Positions 1 through 8,970 are shown, numbered from the stretch's first letter. The stretch: 64,000 nucleotides of DNA from Nanobdellota archaeon (GCA_013329055.1 DUKY01000012.1:38088-102087); one strand, 5' to 3'. Numbers and translations are program-made. The notes: generated by a model not told the origin, from the sequence alone.

Positions 1-2
1 AT

Positions 3-1115
3 TTAGACATTCCAAAGTTGTATTTTTGGGAATTAAAAGAAGATAGCCATTATAAATATTCTGTGGTGGATGGGCAACAAAGACTAGCAACTATATTCAA
101 ATTCCTTGATGGACTATTAGAATTAAACGAAGAATTTACTCCAGAATATGCAAATAAGAAGTTTATAGACCTTCCAGAAGATTTGCAAGACCAAATATAC
201 AATTATGAGTTGACATTGGTAATTATTGAAAATGCTGATGAGGAAGAGATTCAGGATTTATTCTTACGACTTAATAATGGGACAACTCTGAAATCTCAAG
301 AGAGAAGAATGAATCTCGGGGGAAATCTTTCAAAATATATTGTTGATATGGCAAACCATAAAGTTTTTTCCAAGGTAATATTCAAAAATAAACATAGAGA
401 TTACGAACAAATATTAGCACAATGTCTCAAATTGGAATTAGAAGGAAAAGCAACAAATACCCAAGGGAAATATTTGGATTTAATGTATAAAGAAGAAATA
501 GATTTTGAGGATAATGGCACAACTGCTAAAAAATTCAAAAAGGTTTTGGATTATATGGAAGAGGTATTCTCTGATGAAGACAAGATTCCAGAATTAAAAA
601 GATTCAATTTTATTTCATTATACCTAATGGTATCTCAAATGACTGATAAATTTGTGATTAAAGATAAAAAAGATTTATTCAAAAAATTCTTAATAGATTT
701 TTGGGATGAATTAACAAACTACCGAAACCAAGAGCAAATCTCTGATGAAGACAGAAATCTAGAGTTTGATGATTTTATACAATTTATCAGTAGCAGAACA
801 GATAGTTTAGAATCTATAGAAGGAAGACATAAAATTTTAATAAAATATTTTATGCTTAAGAACCCCAATTTAGAAATTTTTGATAATAATCGAAACTTTA
901 CAGAAGAACAAAGAATTACCATTTACCGTAGAGATAAAGAAATGTGTTGGCATTGTAACAAACACGTTGATTGGGTGGATTTTGAAGCAGACCACAGACC
1001 TAATCCCCATAGTAAGGGTGGTAAGACAAGTGTAGAAAATGGGGTTTGTGCCCATAAAATTTGTAATATTAAAGCGAGTAATAAAGAGAATTTGGCTAAG
1101 AATTGGTTATCTTAA
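3..1115 (+). CDS. DUF262 (ParB/Srx-like DGQQR motif) + C-terminal HNH endonuclease protein, GmrSD-like; 5' end outside the window
   Basis: DGQQRLATI motif; C-terminal CWHCNKHVDWVDFEADHRPNPHSKGGKTSVENGVCAHKICN is HNH-like. The frame stays open upstream of the listed TTG to the window edge (..LDIPKLYFWELKE), so the gene probably starts before position 1. Confidence 0.85.
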   Translation, partial: LDIPKLYFWELKEDSHYKYSVVDGQQRLATIFKFLDGLLELNEEFTPEYANKKFIDLPEDLQDQIYNYELTLVIIENADEEEIQDLFLRLNNGTTLKSQERRMNLGGNLSKYIVDMANHKVFSKVIFKNKHRDYEQILAQCLKLELEGKATNTQGKYLDLMYKEEIDFEDNGTTAKKFKKVLDYMEEVFSDEDKIPELKRFNFISLYLMVSQMTDKFVIKDKKDLFKKFLIDFWDELTNYRNQEQISDEDRNLEFDDFIQFISSRTDSLESIEGRHKILIKYFMLKNPNLEIFDNNRNFTEEQRITIYRRDKEMCWHCNKHVDWVDFEADHRPNPHSKGGKTSVENGVCAHKICNIKASNKENLAKNWLS

Positions 1116-1188
1116 AAACAAATTTTATTTTCTGTGTAAAAAGTAGCCCAAATTAAAGACTTTATACACAAAGCCTAAAAATTATTTA

Positions 1189-1325
1189 TCACTCAATGTC
1201 GGTCAAACTTAAAATTTTATCAGAACATTCAAGATGATAAATTCCCTCAAACTCTCCATCTAAAACACACTTCTCTCTTAATCCAATGAGTTTTCCACAT
1301 AAATCACAAAATTCTGCTATAAATA
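1189..1325 (-). other. possible short zinc-finger ORF or remnant (FCDLCGKLIGLREKCVLDGEFEGIYHLECSDKILSLTDIE)
   Basis: In-frame CxxC...HxxxC pattern on the minus strand ending at TGA 1189-1191; no ATG/GTG/TTG start before the upstream stop. Confidence 0.25.
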
Positions 1326-1374
1326 AATTAAAAGTCTAAAGATTAAATATTTTTCTAAAGTCTAAAGAATAACC

Positions 1375-1869
1375 TTATTTTTTAGCTTTCATCATAACTG
1401 CTAAAGCCACAGCAATAACAACAACAAAAGTCACATTAGTCCACAAAGTATTACTCCAGGATTGTTTGAACAATAATAAAACTACATTATCCCACGTCCC
1501 AGTAGCCCAAAATACTGCAATTGTAACCGCAATAAAAATCCCAAATCCAGTTACCCATTTTACCCCAGTATTAGTCAAAAAATCCTTTGATAAATCACTT
1601 CCGGAAGCAAAACCCCATAAAAGTAAACCAACAAAGACAATAACTATTGAAACAGTTAAGAATAATACTAAGTTATGAACAATATCTTTTGGATAAGCTG
1701 CCCCAATAAAAACAAAAGCAATAACAAAAGCAACAATTGAATCAATTTGCTTATTATCGCCAAGAAGCTTTGTTTTACCTAATAAAGCGAAAACTAAAGT
1801 CCAAATCAATAAAAACGGAAAGGCAAATTGCGTAAAAATCCAATGTTGAAAAATTGTTTCCTGCACCAT
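1375..1869 (-). CDS. multi-TM membrane protein, unknown function
   Basis: 164 aa ORF with several hydrophobic segments. Confidence 0.7.
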   Translation of the reverse strand: MVQETIFQHWIFTQFAFPFLLIWTLVFALLGKTKLLGDNKQIDSIVAFVIAFVFIGAAYPKDIVHNLVLFLTVSIVIVFVGLLLWGFASGSDLSKDFLTNTGVKWVTGFGIFIAVTIAVFWATGTWDNVVLLLFKQSWSNTLWTNVTFVVVIAVALAVMMKAKK

Positions 1870-1890
1870 CTTTTTTAAATTTTAAATAAA

Positions 1891-2169
1891 TTAAATCAAA
1901 TCTTGATCAAGGTCTTCCATCTCTGGTCCAGAACTTGGTAAAGCCGATTTACTTATAATAAAAATATCATTTACAGCCCTTACAAATTGATGAGGAATAA
2001 TAACCCCTCTAGCACCACCGATTAAAGATGTAACACTATTTCCTACTTTAATCCTCCAGCCATCAATCCTGTTTTCATGAAGATTTACTTCTTCAATTTC
2101 ACCAAAAAAATCTCCTGAATCAGTATAAACCTTTGTACCAAGTACTTCAGATATTTTTTTAACTATCAT
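1891..2169 (-). CDS. PRC-barrel domain protein
   Basis: MIVKKISEVLGTKVYTDSGDFFGEIEEVNLHENRIDGWRIKV is PRC-barrel-like. Confidence 0.8.
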   Translation of the reverse strand: MIVKKISEVLGTKVYTDSGDFFGEIEEVNLHENRIDGWRIKVGNSVTSLIGGARGVIIPHQFVRAVNDIFIISKSALPSSGPEMEDLDQDLI

Positions 2170-2236
2170 ACTAAAATATTATCTGAAATGATTTAAATAC
2201 TTTTCCGTTGTTTAGTCTATAATTCAAAATAGAAGC

Positions 2237-2297
2237 TTTTGATTTTACAATCAACTTGGAAGCTCAAATATTATTAAGGGGGAATCCAAAATCAAAA
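2237..2297 (+). repeat. structured intergenic element, copy A (minimal, no apical module)
   Basis: TTTTGATTTT 2237-2246 pairs with AAAATCAAAA 2288-2297; internal TTGGAAGCTCAAATATTATTAAGGGGGAATCC shared with copies B-D. Confidence 0.7.
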
Positions 2298-2361
2298 ATA
2301 TTTAATCTGAACAAAACTTCAAAATAATAAGTTTTATAATAAATGTTTTACTCTTTTTAAT

Positions 2362-2988
2362 ATGCTAAATAAAAACGAAATAATTTCAATCTCAATAATC
2401 ACGCTAATATTAGCTTTTACAATTAGCTTAATACAAACAACTCAGGCATTTTTACAGATGTTGTTAATAGTCTTTTTAGTTTTAATAGTAAATATCACTG
2501 CAAAAAAAATAACCAGTTTTTACCTTGATTCAGAAATCGAAATAAAAATGTGGGAAATCTTAAGATATGGATTTCAGGCACATAAACAGTTCAAAAATCC
2601 TTTTCCGGCAGGAGTATTTGTTCCGTTAATATTAATAGCAATCACATTCGGTAAATTAAAGTGGATGGCATCACTGGTTTTTGAAGTCAAAGCAAAAACA
2701 TACAGGGCTGCAAAAAGATATGGAGTTTATTCATTTTCTGAAATGACTGAATATCACATTGCATTAATTGCAGCGTCAGGAATTATTGCAAACTTAATAT
2801 TTGCAATTATTGGATACTTAATAGGATTCCCGGACTTTTCAAGAATAAACATTTATTACGCATTTTTCAACCTTTTTCCAATTTCAGATTTAGACGGAAA
2901 TAAAATATTCTTCGGAAGTTTAATACTTTGGAGTTTCATCACATCAATAACACTTATTGCATTAGGATTTGCAATTTTATTAGTATAA
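2362..2988 (+). CDS. M50/site-2-protease-like membrane protein with degenerate HExxH
   Basis: Multi-TM; retains NLFPISDLDGNKIFFGS (NxxPxxxLDG-like), but the expected HExxH region reads NITAKK. Confidence 0.6.
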   Translation: MLNKNEIISISIITLILAFTISLIQTTQAFLQMLLIVFLVLIVNITAKKITSFYLDSEIEIKMWEILRYGFQAHKQFKNPFPAGVFVPLILIAITFGKLKWMASLVFEVKAKTYRAAKRYGVYSFSEMTEYHIALIAASGIIANLIFAIIGYLIGFPDFSRINIYYAFFNLFPISDLDGNKIFFGSLILWSFITSITLIALGFAILLV

Positions 2989-3020
2989 AAATTTTTAAAT
3001 CCAAAAAACAAACAAATAAC

Positions 3021-3245
3021 ATGAAAAAGACAGAAAAAATATTAAATTTATTTAAATCCAAATCAGCAACAGTATCGTTTGCAATAATTGCATTAATTAG
3101 TGGAGCATTTTTTATAAACAAAGGAATTACAGGCAACGTAGTATTGACAACAAAACAACCATTTGACATTGCATCTTTCATCGGATTATTATTAATAATT
3201 TGTTCAATTATTTTAGCAGAATACAGCATTAGAAATAAAAAATAA
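3021..3245 (+). CDS. small two-TM membrane protein
   Basis: ATG at 3021 (MKKTEKILNLFKSKSATVSFAIIALISG...) is more plausible than the longer listed ORF. Confidence 0.55.
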   Translation: MKKTEKILNLFKSKSATVSFAIIALISGAFFINKGITGNVVLTTKQPFDIASFIGLLLIICSIILAEYSIRNKK

Positions 3246-3267
3246 TTATTTATTTTTTAATTTCACA

Positions 3268-3363
3268 ATTAAATTTTAGAGTAATTTCTTTGGCAATTCA
3301 GATATTCTAAAGGACGGGTTTGCGACGAAAAGTCGCATTTAGAGGGAATCCCTAAAATTTAAT
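3268..3363 (+). repeat. structured intergenic element, copy B (small hairpin module)
   Basis: ATTAAATTTTAG 3268-3279 / CTAAAATTTAAT 3352-3363 perfect 12-bp stem; internal TGCGAC-GAAAA-GTCGCA hairpin 3321-3337; shared motif TTTGGCAATTCAGATATTCTAAAGGACGGGT and GGGAATCC. Confidence 0.75.
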
Positions 3364-3423
3364 ACCCATCTTTCTGCTTATCTAATTTTTTCAGGATAAA
3401 ATTTAAACTTAACAATTAATTAC

Positions 3424-3744
3424 GGCTCTGTCCAGAGTTTTTGATTTTAGCTAACTTTTGGCAATTCAGGTATTCATTAAGGGCGAAATTATTGAACAGT
3501 GAGTAAATAAATTTATTAATAACAACTTTTCAATGATTGAGCAGGGTCTTCAAGCTTTAGCTTGAACTAGAAGCGAAAGTTTACATTTGCATTAAATTCT
3601 GAAAGTAAAATTAAAAAATCGCAAGTGTGGGCTTGAGTAGAAAGTTTACATTTGCATTAAATTCTGAAAGTAAAATTAAAAAATCGCAAGTGTGGGCTTG
3701 AGTGGGAATCCTAAAATCAAAAAAACTTAATTCAGGACAGAGCC
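3424..3744 (+). repeat. structured intergenic element, copy C (long, outer inverted repeat, tandem apical modules)
   Basis: GGCTCTGTCC 3424-3433 / GGACAGAGCC 3735-3744; TTTTTGATTTTAG 3438-3450 / CTAAAATCAAAAA 3711-3723; 65-bp perfect tandem repeat at 3575 and 3640. Confidence 0.8.
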
Positions 3745-3788
3745 ATTAATTACTAAACCTATTTATACATTAAAAATTTTAAAAAAAG

Positions 3789-5324
3789 ATGTCAGAATTT
3801 CTAAAAGATATAACACCAAGAGAATACCAGCAAAAAATATTTGAAACATGCATTAACAAAAATTGTTTAGTAGTGCTTCCAACAGGATTAGGTAAAACAT
3901 TAATCGCTTTAATGCTAACGATAAAAAGAATGCAGGAATATCCCGGAAAAAAAGTAGTTTTCCTAGCCCCAACTAAACCATTAGCAGAACAACATATAAT
4001 TTCTTTTAAAAAATACTTGCCGGAATTATTTGCAGACATGCAATTATTCACAGGAGCAATTAATTCAATAGAAAGAAAAAAAATCTGGCAAACAGCAGAT
4101 ATAATTTTTTCAACGCCTCAGTGCGTCGCAAATGATTTACGAAAAGAATTATACAGTTTAAAAGACGTATGCTTATTAATTGAAGATGAAGCACATCGAT
4201 GTGTGAAAAATTATGATTATAATTACATCGCAAAAAGATATATCACACAAGCAGATAATCCGAGGATAATGGGACTTACAGCTTCACCGGGAAATGAAGC
4301 AAGCAAAATCAAAGAAATCTGCAAAAATTTATCTATTGAAGAAGTAGAACTAAGAACAAGAGATAGTCCGGATGTTAAAAAATATCTTCAGGAACTGGAA
4401 TTTGAAAAAATAATGATTGATTTCCCAATAGAATTTCAGGAAATGAAACATGTTTTATTAAAGTTATATGATAGATATGTTGAAGAATTAAGATATAGAA
4501 AAGTTCTTTTTGGACCGGCAAATAAAATAACATTGATTAAACTTCAGCAAACAATAATGGGAACATTAGCAAGAGGAAATCACAATTATAATTATCTTCT
4601 TGGAGCAAGTGCCTGTGCACAGGCAATTAAACTTCAACACGCCTTAGAACTTTTAGAAACACAAACATTAGAAAGTTTTAACAAATATCTCAAAACATTA
4701 TTTAATCAGGCAGCAAAAAAACAAAGTAAAGGAGTTGTTAAATTAGTTGCAAATCCTGAATTTAATTTTTTATTCATGCAATCAAATGAATTATTAGCAA
4801 AAAAGAAAGAACATCCAAAACTACAAAGATTAGAAGAAATAATCAAAAAAGAAAATCAAAAAAGAATTATTGTTTTTACACAATTTAGAGATACAGCAAC
4901 GACAATTTCTGAAAAATTAAATAAAATTGAAGGAATAAAAGCTAAAATATTTGTCGGGCAAACAAAAAAAAATGGAACAGGTTTATCTCAAAAAGACCAA
5001 AAAAAAATAATTGAAGATTTCTCAATAGGAGAAATAAATGTTTTGGTTGCAACATCAATTGCAGAAGAAGGATTAGATATTCCCGAAGTAAATGCAGTTA
5101 TATTTTATGAACCAATACCTTCAGCAATAAGAGCAATACAAAGAACAGGTAGAACAGCAAGACTAAAAAAAGGAAAATTAATCATGCTGATTACAAAGGG
5201 AACAAGAGATGAATCATTTTATCACGTTTCACGAGCAAGAGAAAAACAAATGGGCAGAGCAATAGATACAGTTAAACAAGGACTTGCAAATAATATCAAA
5301 GAAGAAGTCCAAAAGACATTATAA
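3789..5324 (+). CDS. hef: Hef-type SF2 helicase (ERCC4-associated helicase, archaeal FANCM/MPH1-like)
   Basis: TPREYQQKIFETC, LPTGLGKTLIALML, EDEAHRC, GLTASPG, TSIAEEGLDIPEV, QRTGRTAR motifs; no nuclease domain in the ORF. Confidence 0.88.
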   Translation: MSEFLKDITPREYQQKIFETCINKNCLVVLPTGLGKTLIALMLTIKRMQEYPGKKVVFLAPTKPLAEQHIISFKKYLPELFADMQLFTGAINSIERKKIWQTADIIFSTPQCVANDLRKELYSLKDVCLLIEDEAHRCVKNYDYNYIAKRYITQADNPRIMGLTASPGNEASKIKEICKNLSIEEVELRTRDSPDVKKYLQELEFEKIMIDFPIEFQEMKHVLLKLYDRYVEELRYRKVLFGPANKITLIKLQQTIMGTLARGNHNYNYLLGASACAQAIKLQHALELLETQTLESFNKYLKTLFNQAAKKQSKGVVKLVANPEFNFLFMQSNELLAKKKEHPKLQRLEEIIKKENQKRIIVFTQFRDTATTISEKLNKIEGIKAKIFVGQTKKNGTGLSQKDQKKIIEDFSIGEINVLVATSIAEEGLDIPEVNAVIFYEPIPSAIRAIQRTGRTARLKKGKLIMLITKGTRDESFYHVSRAREKQMGRAIDTVKQGLANNIKEEVQKTL

Positions 5325-5329
5325 AAAAT

Positions 5330-6376
5330 CTATTTACTTTTTAATAATCCATGAGCAATACTTTCTTTATAACCTGCTGAAGAAATTTTAATAAAATCAA
5401 CCTTACCCCTCAATTCAAGAATATTCTTTGCACCAATATAAGTCATCCCTGAAGCAAGACCACCAAGAAATTTTTTTATAATCGGTTCAATTTTACCTTT
5501 ATGAAGAACTCTTGTTTTTTCTCCTTCGATATGAACTATTTCATCTTCACAACGACCATCAAGTTTTAATCTTTTAAGTGTCGCATCATAACTTGCCATT
5601 CCTCTATAATCCTTAAACTCTTTTCCATTAATATTAATTAATTCACAAGGTGTTTCTGTTGTTCCAGCCAAAATATGCCCAACCATCACACAATCTGCAC
5701 CTGCACCAATAGCTTTTGTAACATTTCCAGGAATTGTAATCCCCCCATCTGCACAAAGAGGAATTTTCCCTTGCGTTTCCTCATAAACATCAATTATAGC
5801 CGTAATTTGAGGTACACCAACTCCAGTCATCATTCTAGTTGTGCACATCGAACCAGGACCGATTCCAACTTTAATTGCATCAGCACCTTTTGTTAAAAAA
5901 TAGTGAGCAGCATCTTTTGTTGCAATATTACCAACCATAACATCAATAAAAGGATAATGTTCTTTAATCCAATCTAACGCTTTACCGACATATTTTGAAT
6001 GACCATGAGCAACATCTAATACTAAAATATTAACACCTGCATCAACCAATAATGGAACTCTTTCTTCTAAATCTTTAACACCGATTGCAGCAGCACAAAT
6101 TAAATTTTCCCCTTTTACTTTTTTAACTTCTTTTACTTGATCATTAATAGACATGAATCTATGCAAAACCCCAAGACCGCCAAGTTTGCCTATCGCAATA
6201 GCCATACGACTTTCACAGATGGTATCCATATTTGAAGCAATAAAAGGAATACCTATTTCATAATTCCGAGTAACTTTTGTTTTAAAATCTACATCTTTTC
6301 TGGATTTAACTTTATTATATTTTGGAACAATCAAAACATCATCAAAAGAATAACCACCACCAATAACCCTTGCCAT
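5330..6376 (-). CDS. IMP dehydrogenase/GMP reductase family protein lacking CBS domains
   Basis: [20 protein letters not shown] catalytic loop, [21 protein letters not shown]; 348 aa without a CBS insert. Confidence 0.88.
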   Translation of the reverse strand: MARVIGGGYSFDDVLIVPKYNKVKSRKDVDFKTKVTRNYEIGIPFIASNMDTICESRMAIAIGKLGGLGVLHRFMSINDQVKEVKKVKGENLICAAAIGVKDLEERVPLLVDAGVNILVLDVAHGHSKYVGKALDWIKEHYPFIDVMVGNIATKDAAHYFLTKGADAIKVGIGPGSMCTTRMMTGVGVPQITAIIDVYEETQGKIPLCADGGITIPGNVTKAIGAGADCVMVGHILAGTTETPCELININGKEFKDYRGMASYDATLKRLKLDGRCEDEIVHIEGEKTRVLHKGKIEPIIKKFLGGLASGMTYIGAKNILELRGKVDFIKISSAGYKESIAHGLLKSK

Positions 6377-6493
6377 AATTAAAAAAACAAAAAAGAGTAT
6401 AAAAAGATATTTATGAGATAAAGATAAGATTTTTAATTAAAGTATATATTTCACAATAACAATTCTTTATAAGCCAGATAAATAAAAACTATT

Positions 6494-7597
6494 ATGGTGA
6501 AAATAACAATTTCTGGTATGCCTGGTTCCGGTAAAAGTTCTTTGAAAGATAATTTAGCAACAAAACTGCAATATGCATCCTTTATTTCAGTTGGAGACAT
6601 CCATGGAGAAATTGCTAATGAAAAAGGAATGAATATAAATGATTTAATGGAATTCGCAAAAACAGACATATCCATTCATAAAGAGATGGATAAAAAAGTA
6701 AAAGAATATGGTCAAAGACATAAAGATGCAATTATTGAAGGTTGGATAGCATATAATTTTGTTCCGGATTCAATTAAAATTTTTTTGGATGTCGATGAAA
6801 ATACAGGAGCAGAAAGGATTTATCACGCTCAAAGAAAAGATGAACCAAAATATACATCTATACAAGAGACATTAATGCAAACAAAAAAAAGATTAGAAGA
6901 TACTTGCCAAGGATTTCAAAAAACTCACAAATTAGATTTTTTAAATAAAGACCAATATGACATAATAATTAATACAACAAATAAAACCCCCGAAGAAGTT
7001 TTGCATTTAGCAGATAAAAAAATCATAGATTATAATCAAAAGATGTTTCCCCCAACATTTTATTTAGCTCATCCGACAGAATCAAAAAAAGAAGTCAGAA
7101 CTTGGCAGCAAAAATTTGAAGAACAAACAAAAATAAAATTAATAAATCCATTTTTTGATTGCAACTCTTTAGAAACAGAAATGGGACATTTAGGAAAAGA
7201 AAAATATCTGCAAATGTCAAAAGAACAAAGATCAGAATTAATACGGGGGGATTTAGAAGGAATCGCAGACAAAAAAGTTATTGGAGGAATATTCCTTTTT
7301 GACAAATCTTACACCCTTGGAACACCATTAGAATTAGCTCTGACAAAATTAATGGGAAAACTTACTTATACCGTCGCAATGCATCCCGAACAAGCATATA
7401 AAAAACATCCAACATTTGCATTATTCTCAGATGAAATCTTTACAGGTTATGAAGAATTAGAAGATTTTATGAAGAAAAACAAACAAAATTTTTTTAGAGA
7501 CTTAGAACAATCAAGACAAAGAACATTAAAAGATTCAACACTTCAAGTAATATACAATCAGGTATTCAAAAATATAGAGCTCCTTGCAAAAGAATAA
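6494..7597 (+). CDS. fusion: N-terminal (d)CMP/adenylate-kinase-like P-loop domain + C-terminal nucleoside 2-deoxyribosyltransferase-like domain
   Basis: GMPGSGKSS Walker A and cytidylate-kinase-like region; C-terminal FYLAHPTESKKEVRTWQQKFEEQT...NPFFDC. Confidence 0.65.
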   Translation: MVKITISGMPGSGKSSLKDNLATKLQYASFISVGDIHGEIANEKGMNINDLMEFAKTDISIHKEMDKKVKEYGQRHKDAIIEGWIAYNFVPDSIKIFLDVDENTGAERIYHAQRKDEPKYTSIQETLMQTKKRLEDTCQGFQKTHKLDFLNKDQYDIIINTTNKTPEEVLHLADKKIIDYNQKMFPPTFYLAHPTESKKEVRTWQQKFEEQTKIKLINPFFDCNSLETEMGHLGKEKYLQMSKEQRSELIRGDLEGIADKKVIGGIFLFDKSYTLGTPLELALTKLMGKLTYTVAMHPEQAYKKHPTFALFSDEIFTGYEELEDFMKKNKQNFFRDLEQSRQRTLKDSTLQVIYNQVFKNIELLAKE

Positions 7598-7633
7598 AAT
7601 CCTAAAAATTTAAATCCTAAGATAAAAAATATA

Positions 7634-8350
7634 ATGACAGAATTTTACGATATTTTCTCAAGAAAAAAAGAAATAATAAAAATAGATAAACCGATTGAAA
7701 CAAAAGAAATAATAAAAATAGATTATAGAGAACAAAACAGTTTTGTCCCAACAAATTTAAAAAAGTTAGGTTATGAAATTGAATTCTTAGAATTAAAAGT
7801 TGCAGATTATATTGTTAAAGATGTCGCAATTGAAAGAAAAACAGTTTCAGATTTTTTATCTTCAATGATTGATAAAAGACTAGCCCATCAATTAGAAGAA
7901 TTACAGCAGTATCAAAATAAACTTTTAATTATTGAAGGAATCGAAGAACAGGAACTTTATAACGACGATAATTTAAAAGGAATAAATGCAAATGCAATTA
8001 GAGGATTCTTATTATCAATTTTATTAAAACACAACGTGCCAATAATTTTTTCAAAAAATCAAAAAGATACAGCAAAATTTATCGACATACTTGCAAAACG
8101 ACAATCAAAAGAAGTTTCATTGAATGCAAAAAAAAGAACATTAAAACCAAATGAACAATTACAATTTATTACAGAAAGCTTCCCGGGAATTGGGCCAAAG
8201 ACCGCAAAAAAACTTTTAATAAAATTCAGAACAATAAGAAAAATAATAAATGCACCACATAATGAATTAAAAAAAATAATGGGAAAACAAGCAACAATAA
8301 TTAAATCAATAATAGACCAGCAATATATTATCCATAAAGAACAAAATTAA
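7634..8350 (+). CDS. ERCC4-type (XPF/Mus81) nuclease with C-terminal HhH, Hef nuclease half
   Basis: IDYREQNSFVPTNLKKLGYEIEFLELKVADYIVKDVAIERKTVSDFLSSMIDKRL (ERKxxxDF motif); FPGIGPKTAKKLLIKF HhH. Confidence 0.88.
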   Translation: MTEFYDIFSRKKEIIKIDKPIETKEIIKIDYREQNSFVPTNLKKLGYEIEFLELKVADYIVKDVAIERKTVSDFLSSMIDKRLAHQLEELQQYQNKLLIIEGIEEQELYNDDNLKGINANAIRGFLLSILLKHNVPIIFSKNQKDTAKFIDILAKRQSKEVSLNAKKRTLKPNEQLQFITESFPGIGPKTAKKLLIKFRTIRKIINAPHNELKKIMGKQATIIKSIIDQQYIIHKEQN

Positions 8351-8970
8351 AATAAATTAACTTTCATAGAATTTAGATTGATAAGACAATCTTCTTTATA
8401 ATCAGACAATGCTTCTAATGTACCATTTAAAATAATTGGTGAATCATATTTATTTTTAGCTAAAACTTTCGGCGTCTCAGGAAGAATTGGATCATTATCA
8501 CGAAAAGCCAAAGGTTCGTCACAATATGCAACAATTCCTTTAAGAGATAACTCTTCAATAACTTTTTGGGTCAAATCCAAATCAGTTTTATTACTGATAA
8601 TCCTAAATAAACTACTCCTACCCATAATATTTTTTCTAAAATCCAATGCTTCAGAAGCTTTTATTGAAATTTGTTTCAAACTAACAGGAGAATAAAAAGA
8701 AAAATCTTCTTCAGGATAAATTAAATACAAGTCATTTAAATCAACATTATATATCCCTTTTTTGGGTTTACGTTTACCCTTAATAATAAACGGTTTTAAA
8801 CCATGAAGATATAACATTTGCTTAAAAGGATGAAAATCTAAATCACCTTTAAATGTTTTTTCAGGAATTATCCCAACAGCTCTTGTATTCCTTAAACCAG
8901 GATTATTTTTAAAACCATATCCGATTATTTCATCAACAGCATATTTAGCATAATCAAATGATTTTTTCAT
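8347..8970 (-). CDS. conserved-looking protein of unknown function
   Basis: 207 aa ORF, coherent globular composition, convergent with the ERCC4 nuclease. Confidence 0.6.
   Translation of the reverse strand: MKKSFDYAKYAVDEIIGYGFKNNPGLRNTRAVGIIPEKTFKGDLDFHPFKQMLYLHGLKPFIIKGKRKPKKGIYNVDLNDLYLIYPEEDFSFYSPVSLKQISIKASEALDFRKNIMGRSSLFRIISNKTDLDLTQKVIEELSLKGIVAYCDEPLAFRDNDPILPETPKVLAKNKYDSPIILNGTLEALSDYKEDCLINLNSMKVNLF

Noticed and set aside
719-1055. Minus-strand ORFs 719..922 and 870..1055
   Set aside because: Antisense to the DUF262/HNH coding sequence, including its conserved HNH residues.
3575-3703. CRISPR array or spacer-like organisation
   Set aside because: Only two perfectly tandem 65-bp units with no unique spacers, and no cas genes in the window.
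3779-4051. Minus-strand 90-aa ORF
   Set aside because: Antisense to helicase motif I; no supporting features.
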